DNA from: Paenibacillus sp. MMS20-IR301
GTDB lineage: Bacteria > Bacillota > Bacilli > Paenibacillales > Paenibacillaceae
Reading direction: 5' to 3'
Assembly: GCF_032302195.1 (NCBI RefSeq)
Contig: NZ_CP135275.1
Span: 5,152,001 to 5,216,000, forward strand
DNA length: 64,000 nt
The notes under the pieces: generated by a model
Told to the model about the DNA's origin: nothing
Databases searched by the model: none
The model's input: the letters and a program-made list of their open reading frames with translations, nothing else
In this document: positions 59,209 through 64,000 of the stretch, piece by piece
Position numbering within the stretch: position 1 is the stretch's first letter
How the letters are laid out: every line of letters begins with the position of its first letter
Program-made: the position numbers and the translations under genes

Positions 59209-59631
59209 TTAAATCCTATCATTCACTTTCCATACACCATCTACTTTTACTGCGGAATAAATAGTTGAATCTTCTCCTCCATTATCCCAAGAGTGGTGAA
59301 CCTCCACTTCATATTCATCCGTATTTATTTTGCTCATTTGCTTAATTTCATAGTCTGTTAGACTTGCCCGCTCCTTACTAATTTCAGCATACTGCTGCTT
59401 CATTTCGTCGATAGATTTACTTTCAGAAGTATCTCCGGAACACCACATGTACACTCTCGCAATATATTCATCCGATGCATAAACGCTCCACTTATAGATA
59501 TCATTGAAATGATTCATGTAGCCCACAACCACATTGTTCAGTTCTGGATCATCACTTAGGTTCTGCTGCTTATTACTATTTGCGCAGGAACACAATAACA
59601 GTACACAAGAAATTATGAATAATCGTCCCAC
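59209..59631 (-). CDS. Small hypothetical lipoprotein
   Basis: A 140-residue protein with a short signal peptide and lipobox LLCSC (Cys16), a polar Asn/Ser/Gln spacer, and a mature domain with VVGYMNHFNDIYKWSVY and the C-terminal STIYSAVKVDGVWKVNDRI, like many DUF-type surface lipoproteins. No family is recognised. The base composition is more AT-rich than neighbouring genes, a trait it shares with the GIY-YIG gene next to it. Confidence 0.72.
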   Translation of the reverse strand: MGRLFIISCVLLLCSCANSNKQQNLSDDPELNNVVVGYMNHFNDIYKWSVYASDEYIARVYMWCSGDTSESKSIDEMKQQYAEISKERASLTDYEIKQMSKINTDEYEVEVHHSWDNGGEDSTIYSAVKVDGVWKVNDRI

Positions 59632-59768
59632 AGTCTTACTCTGAACAACATCCGGTCTTAGCGGCTTTAAATCAGATTACTTAACAAAATTACATTAGAT
59701 GTTTTTATCGTTGTTTGCTTAATGTTCAATAATCAATATAATTATAAAGAAATAAACTATATCACACT

Positions 59769-60653
59769 TTACAAAACAACTTGCTTTTTTAAATATTCTT
59801 CGTTACGCAAACACTCGATAGTTGAATAATTTACCAATGCATCATAAACTCCCCTCTCAGCTAAAAACCGATTAAACTTTTGAAGTTTTTCGATGGTAGA
59901 TTCGAAATCCCAGCCATACTTGTACATATGTGATCGTATAACATTTAGATTAAACTCCAAAGACTTTATAGCACGATCTTTTGCTATTTCGCTTAAAGTT
60001 GATTTTGCATTTAAAAACCCTATTTCATTTAATGTTACCATTTGAAAAATATTGCCGTATCTCTCCATGGTCTTTGGCTTCCTCGCAGCTGAGATTCCTC
60101 CAATACCATTCCAGATAGGCAACTTGGAGAACTTTTGTCTATATTCTTCTAAAACCGCTCCCTCAATTATTTTAATTTCTTCATCTTTTTTATAGAAGAA
60201 GCTACCTGAACTGTGTATAAAGGGGCTTTGTACAAGGATAGAATATCCCAGCTTTTCTTTTGACTTAAAGTAGTCAGTTATTTCTTTATACTTTGTACCA
60301 GCAGACTTTTTTACTTTTAATAAGGAGTTATGCTCACCAAATCTACGTTTTAAGTTATTTGAGATCCCAATATACATTATCTCTTTTGTGTAATAATCCC
60401 AAAAGAAATATAAACCAAAGCTATCGAAAGAAATTTCATCTTTATTATTGCATACATTATTTAATAAATTTAAAACAGTTGGTGCTTCATGCTTTTCGTA
60501 AGAATTAACAATGATCGTTCCAAATAAATTTGTGCCATTAAATAATTGATCTATACCATTTCTAATCTCACCACTACCATTTATTGGAAATGTCTCATTT
60601 ATTAAACTTCCAAACTCAGGATCGCTTATGAATTGATTAAAATCCTTAGACAT
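59769..60653 (-). CDS. GIY-YIG nuclease-domain protein, AT-rich, probably acquired
   Basis: A protein of about 294 residues. The GIY-YIG domain is in the middle: GLYFFWDYYTKEIMYIGISNNLKRRFGEH, with the GLY and YIG triads and the catalytic Arg, followed by a conserved Glu region (IEGAVLEEYRQKF). Flanking N- and C-terminal domains (about 1-78 and 190-294) are not recognised. The ATG at 60653 follows AGGTGA. Codon use is strongly AT-rich, unlike the neighbours, and a repeat end (60695-60727) abuts the upstream side, which suggests transfer. It may be a restriction- or mobile-element-type nuclease. Confidence 0.8.
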   Translation of the reverse strand: MSKDFNQFISDPEFGSLINETFPINGSGEIRNGIDQLFNGTNLFGTIIVNSYEKHEAPTVLNLLNNVCNNKDEISFDSFGLYFFWDYYTKEIMYIGISNNLKRRFGEHNSLLKVKKSAGTKYKEITDYFKSKEKLGYSILVQSPFIHSSGSFFYKKDEEIKIIEGAVLEEYRQKFSKLPIWNGIGGISAARKPKTMERYGNIFQMVTLNEIGFLNAKSTLSEIAKDRAIKSLEFNLNVIRSHMYKYGWDFESTIEKLQKFNRFLAERGVYDALVNYSTIECLRNEEYLKKQVVL

Positions 60654-60694
60654 TAATATCACCTATAAAATTATATTATTTTAAATATATTTTA

Positions 60695-60727
60695 CTATAT
60701 AGATTGAACTAAAAAACTTTAGAAAAG
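60695..60727 (+). repeat. Terminal inverted repeat of the dispersed element, beside copy 3
   Basis: CTATATAGATTGAACTAAAA plus AACTTTAGAAAAG. Its reverse complement matches 735-763 with very few differences, and the left end of copy 1 (190-223) is a more diverged version in the same orientation. Confidence 0.75.
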
Positions 60728-60789
60728 AGAGTCGGTGGGAGGGATATGTAGGGGCACTAGCGACCTCCTGAGTTACAGAATGTTCACCA

Positions 60790-61140
60790 TAAACAGCGGC
60801 CGGAAGTCCAAAACTCATCTTTAAGCGGAAAATCATGTAAAATGAGCTGACACGCGCAGGTAAATAAGGTGAGTGTGCCCTCCATTAAGAAAAGCAGCCA
60901 GCCACGCAATGGGTGTTCAAGTGACGAGCGTAGCGTTACGGACATGAGAGACGTTAAGCCCGAGGAAAGGTACCTGAGTGCCGGACTTGCGGACATGAGC
61001 GCCGTTATTTCACCGGAAAAGTGGAGTTTGCCTATGAAAAGCGGCGGATAAGGGCCGTCATGTCCGTAAACCCGCCCAAATGACCTTTTTTGAGCGAATA
61101 AAGGCTGTGGCGTCCGTATGGGTCAGCTTGGGATTGGATT
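60790..61140 (-). repeat. GGAC-module intergenic element, copy 3 (inverted)
   Basis: On the minus strand this matches copy 1 over about 340 bp. Modules are at 61092-61121 and 61044-61069 (direct, read on the minus strand) and at 60989-61011 and 60936-60958 (inverted). The part at 60790-60935 matches the tail of copy 1 (CACTTGAACA..CGTTGCGTGGCTGGCT, TTTACCTGCGC, ACATGATT.TCCGCTTAAAG). Short open frames in it are not conserved. Confidence 0.8.
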
Positions 61141-61600
61141 TGAACCAGACAGATGACATTGGCCCTCTATAACCAGCTCCACCCTGAATACAACAGAATG
61201 AATTCCGGCAGTTCAGCAAGAAGCTCCTTGGGCATTCTTGTATCCTAAATCAACATATAGCTTCCCAGTTCAAGCATATATACAGTAAAAATAAAAAAAT
61301 ATAAAAAAATGTATAGTAAATAAATAATACTATCCTGACGGTTCTATGAAGTTTTAATCCAATAAAATTACAATAATTTCGATACTTGTAAGTACAGTAA
61401 GAGAATATATTATTCCTACTCCATAGATTCGCCCCATAACAAACAAAATCTCAGCTGAATTGTACCGTGATTCCCTTCACTTAAACTCTGGAGTAGGACA
61501 TTACCTCACAACGGCGATTATATTTTGATATTAAAAACACTAAAAAGCGCAGCTCCGGAAATTCCGGAAGGCTGCGCCGTATAACATTTCTCCCAATTGA
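61141..61600. other. Gene-free stretch before the surface phosphoesterase end
   Basis: No gene seen. It contains an AT-rich segment (61290-61400), an inverted pair CCTACTCCA (61415-61423) / TGGAGTAGG (61489-61497), and the terminator at 61542-61577. Confidence 0.6.
61542..61577 (-). terminator. Terminator of the surface phosphoesterase gene
   Basis: GCGCAGC pairs with GCTGCGC, with an inner TCCGGAA/TTCCGGA stem; TTTTT follows on the minus strand. Confidence 0.9.
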
Positions 61601-64000
61601 CTATTCCACTTGATTCTCCAGCAGATTCACAATTAAGGTCACCGCTTCTGCCCGCGTTGCAACCTGGTTAGGGGCAAAACGGTTTTGTCCGATTCCGCTG
61701 ATTAGAGTTCTCTCTACAGCTGCGGCAACGTACGGTACCGCCCACTTAGGGACATCACCTGCATCTGCAAAGTTCAGCTTAGCCTGTGGATCTACTGTCA
61801 CTCCCAGAGATCTGACGATCATCACCGTTAACTCTGAACGGGTTAGCTTCTGTTCCGGCCGGAAGCTTCCGTCAGCATAACCGCTGACAATTCCGGCTGA
61901 TGCAGCCTGAGCCGCGTAAGATCTGGCCCAAGCCGGAATATCATTCATATCTTTAAAAGCTCCGGCTCCAGTGTCCGGAAGCTTAAGTGCACGGGCAAGC
62001 ATCGTGACGAATTCTGCCCGGTTCACTTCACGGTTCGGACGGAAGGTATTATCCGCATACCCGTTGACGAAGCCGGCTGCAACTGCCTTTTGAATAGCTG
62101 CTGCTGCCCAGTGACTGTCTGCATCAGACATTACCAGCCCCGCTGCAGGACTGCTTCCGTTGCCAGCCGGTGCAGCTGATGGTGCAGCAGTGGCTGACGG
62201 TGCAGGCGCCGGGGTAACAGCAGGCGTTGGCGTTGGCGCCGGAGTAGCTGCTGCTCCAGTCGATCCTCCAGTTACAGGAGGTAATGTCGGTGCTGCCGTT
62301 GGTGCTGGTGTTGGTGTTGATGTTGGTGTTGGCGTTGGCGTCTCCGGATCCGGTGTTTCTCCTCCGGATTCCTTCTTCAGAATACCAAACTGTTCAATAA
62401 TGTAAGGCTCAGCATTGTCCTTATTCTGGTCAATCTCATAGGACACTGCAGTCAGCTTATCTCCATCGACTGTAATGCCAACGAAATTCTGGATCTGGCC
62501 GCGCTTTGGACGCGAGCTGTCGCTTGGATCGGGCCCGTAAGGCGCGGCATGGTTTTCTTCAGCCTTTTCGAAGAGATTGTAATACGCATCCCCGAGGGCT
62601 TCCTTCTTGTTCTTATAATAGACCTTCGCTCCAGCCGTAGCCGGTATCAGATAGATGGCCCCATCCGGATTCACAGTATACTCTACTGTTGTCCCGTTCA
62701 GGGATTCGGTGATTTTGGTTGCAGCTGCAGCAGTTCCATCTGCCTGGATAGGCTTCGTACGCGCATAGATATGGTCATGTCCCTGCAATACGAAATCGAT
62801 ACCCAGCTCAGCCATAAGCGGGGCAATCTTTGCCCTTACCCCGTTCGCACCCATAATATCCTTATCGGTAGCGTGATTAGAGGTTGTGTAAGGTCCTTTA
62901 TGAATGTTAACAATAATCCAGCCTGCTCCGGCTTCCTTGGCCGATTTCACATCTGCCTTAAGCCATTCTACCTGGTCTGTACTGAAATTGGCATAGGCTT
63001 CAGAATCCTCATTGCTGTTCAATACAACAAAATGGGCATTACTGTAATCATACGAATAATATGCTCCAGTTTCTGTTGCCGAGCCTGGTGCCTCCTGAAT
63101 ATTGAAATGCTCATAGAATGCATTAGCTTCATCTTCATGGTTACCAGCGGATGGAACAATTGTGGTATTAAGCAAACTGTCTTGAGAGTGGCCAAGCAGC
63201 CAATCCCATTGGGTCTCCTTCGTTCCGGTATCCACAATATCTCCGTTATGAACTACAAACTGTGCATCCGGCACTGTTGTCAGAGCCTTTGCAAGAGTCT
63301 CTGAGGACAGAATGGCTTCATCCTCAGTCTTGGCCTGTGTGTCCGCAAGGTCAATGAAAGTAAATGCACCTGACTCAGGCGCTGTACGGAAGGTACCTGC
63401 GGCACTCCAGATCCCCAGGGATTGATCCCCCACACGGAAATAATAAGAGGTGTCAGCCTTGAGTCCGGTGGCTTCCGCTTTGTGCACCAATTCTTCCTTG
63501 GCATTAGTGGAAGCTGCTGAGCGCCCGCTAAAAGCAGTGGCTTCCGCAAAGTCCGGCGCTGTTTGCGTCCGCTCTACAACCTGCAAGTCATTATTCTTCG
63601 CACTTAGCGGTGTATACCAAGTGAACCCCTTGGCACTGCGCGGATCACCATGATAAGTCACAGTCACTTTGCTCACGGCCGGCTGGCTGGCAATAACACC
63701 CTCAGACTGATTCCGGCCGCTTACAGCCTTAATTACAAACTGGTAATCCCGTGAAGGATCCGAGTTATCTACAGTATAGCTGTAAGTTGTTGTTCCTGTT
63801 TCCGTTGATATTACAGTGTTCCAGTTAGCTCCAAGCAGATCGTTATTCTCATATACCCGGTATCCGGAGACCGGCAGCTCAGTAGCGGGAGCTTCCCAAG
63901 TCAATGTCAGCTTGCCGTCTGCACCTGTAATCATTTGAGCATTCTGAACAGCAGGCACAGTTACATCTGACTTATGGATACTGTATCCATCATAGAGATC
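61601..64000 (-). CDS. S-layer-anchored metallophosphoesterase, 5' end beyond window
   Basis: The frame is open to the right edge, so the N-terminus is missing. In order: a fibronectin type III-like domain, a purple-acid-phosphatase-like N-domain (YHGDPRSAKGFTWYT), and a calcineurin-type phosphoesterase with DLADTQ, HNGDIVDTG, SAGNHEDE and LQGHDHIYARTKP. Then come a Pro/Thr/Ala linker (PTPTPTSTPTPAPT) and three SLH domains (about 55 residues each) at the C-terminus. SLH domains bind the secondary cell-wall polymer, so this enzyme sits on the cell surface. The substrate may be a phosphomonoester, phosphodiester or nucleotide. Confidence 0.9.
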   Translation of the reverse strand, partial: DLYDGYSIHKSDVTVPAVQNAQMITGADGKLTLTWEAPATELPVSGYRVYENNDLLGANWNTVISTETGTTTYSYTVDNSDPSRDYQFVIKAVSGRNQSEGVIASQPAVSKVTVTYHGDPRSAKGFTWYTPLSAKNNDLQVVERTQTAPDFAEATAFSGRSAASTNAKEELVHKAEATGLKADTSYYFRVGDQSLGIWSAAGTFRTAPESGAFTFIDLADTQAKTEDEAILSSETLAKALTTVPDAQFVVHNGDIVDTGTKETQWDWLLGHSQDSLLNTTIVPSAGNHEDEANAFYEHFNIQEAPGSATETGAYYSYDYSNAHFVVLNSNEDSEAYANFSTDQVEWLKADVKSAKEAGAGWIIVNIHKGPYTTSNHATDKDIMGANGVRAKIAPLMAELGIDFVLQGHDHIYARTKPIQADGTAAAATKITESLNGTTVEYTVNPDGAIYLIPATAGAKVYYKNKKEALGDAYYNLFEKAEENHAAPYGPDPSDSSRPKRGQIQNFVGITVDGDKLTAVSYEIDQNKDNAEPYIIEQFGILKKESGGETPDPETPTPTPTSTPTPAPTAAPTLPPVTGGSTGAAATPAPTPTPAVTPAPAPSATAAPSAAPAGNGSSPAAGLVMSDADSHWAAAAIQKAVAAGFVNGYADNTFRPNREVNRAEFVTMLARALKLPDTGAGAFKDMNDIPAWARSYAAQAASAGIVSGYADGSFRPEQKLTRSELTVMIVRSLGVTVDPQAKLNFADAGDVPKWAVPYVAAAVERTLISGIGQNRFAPNQVATRAEAVTLIVNLLENQVE

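Noticed and set aside
61415..61497. CCTACTCCA/TGGAGTAGG inverted pair as transposon ends
   Set aside because: Only 9 bp, 65 bp apart, with no gene between and no second example in the window.

Overview
The window looks like a chromosomal segment of a spore-forming Firmicute, most probably Paenibacillus. The inference rests on gene content: a GerA/C/B-type germinant receptor operon, bacilliredoxins (BrxB type, YtxJ), Ecs transporter genes, a lipL-type octanoyltransferase, an S-layer-anchored (SLH) surface enzyme, a glgC/glgD pair and a mannan-utilisation locus, with strong AGGAGG-type ribosome sites and moderately high GC. No rRNA, tRNA, CRISPR array, prophage or complete insertion sequence was seen.

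Layout. 1-120: start of mutY (minus), running off the left edge. 190-763: a repeat element with imperfect inverted ends. 0.77-13.4 kb: housekeeping and small operons (acpS, hydrolase, nadE, brxB, PAS histidine kinase, HI0933-type flavoprotein, ecsAB, marR, MFS exporter plus acetyltransferase, GAF-type methionine sulfoxide reductase). 13.5-18.6 kb: glgC-glgD-glgP without glgA or glgB. 18.8-25 kb: a two-component system, a half-length flavoprotein, and a GT2/GT39 pair. 25.2-27.6 kb: small enzymes, including a phosphotransferase whose coding region extends upstream to a CTG. 27.7-31.8 kb: germinant receptor operon gerA-gerC-small D-like subunit-gerB. 32-39.9 kb: ATL protein, SulP transporter with ArsR regulator, MtnE-like aminotransferase, quinone/nitro detoxification cluster with MarR, MtnU-like amidase. 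39.9-41 kb: a gene-free stretch with three kinds of repeats. 41-46.6 kb: lipL, CHAD protein, MerR-thioredoxin, SDR-ThuA, YtxJ-glutaredoxin. 47.2-59 kb: mannoside catabolism. 59.2-60.7 kb: an AT-rich patch with a lipoprotein and a GIY-YIG protein. 61.6-64 kb: a surface metallophosphoesterase open to the right edge.

The mannoside locus reads as one pathway. A lipoprotein binding protein and two permeases (no ATPase here) import oligosaccharide. GH125 and GH38 alpha-mannosidases release mannose, and a ROK kinase and mannose-6-phosphate isomerase feed it into glycolysis. GntR/LacI-hybrid and LacI regulators and two TGAAAGCGT boxes suggest the control.

The most novel signal is a dispersed intergenic repeat family with four copies in the window (near 382-563, 40476-40658, 46661-46844 and, inverted, 60936-61121). 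Each copy carries two GGAC...CTTAT modules followed by two inverted modules. Copy 1 is bounded by imperfect inverted repeats, one of which recurs almost exactly beside copy 3, so the family may be MITE-like or encode a folded RNA.
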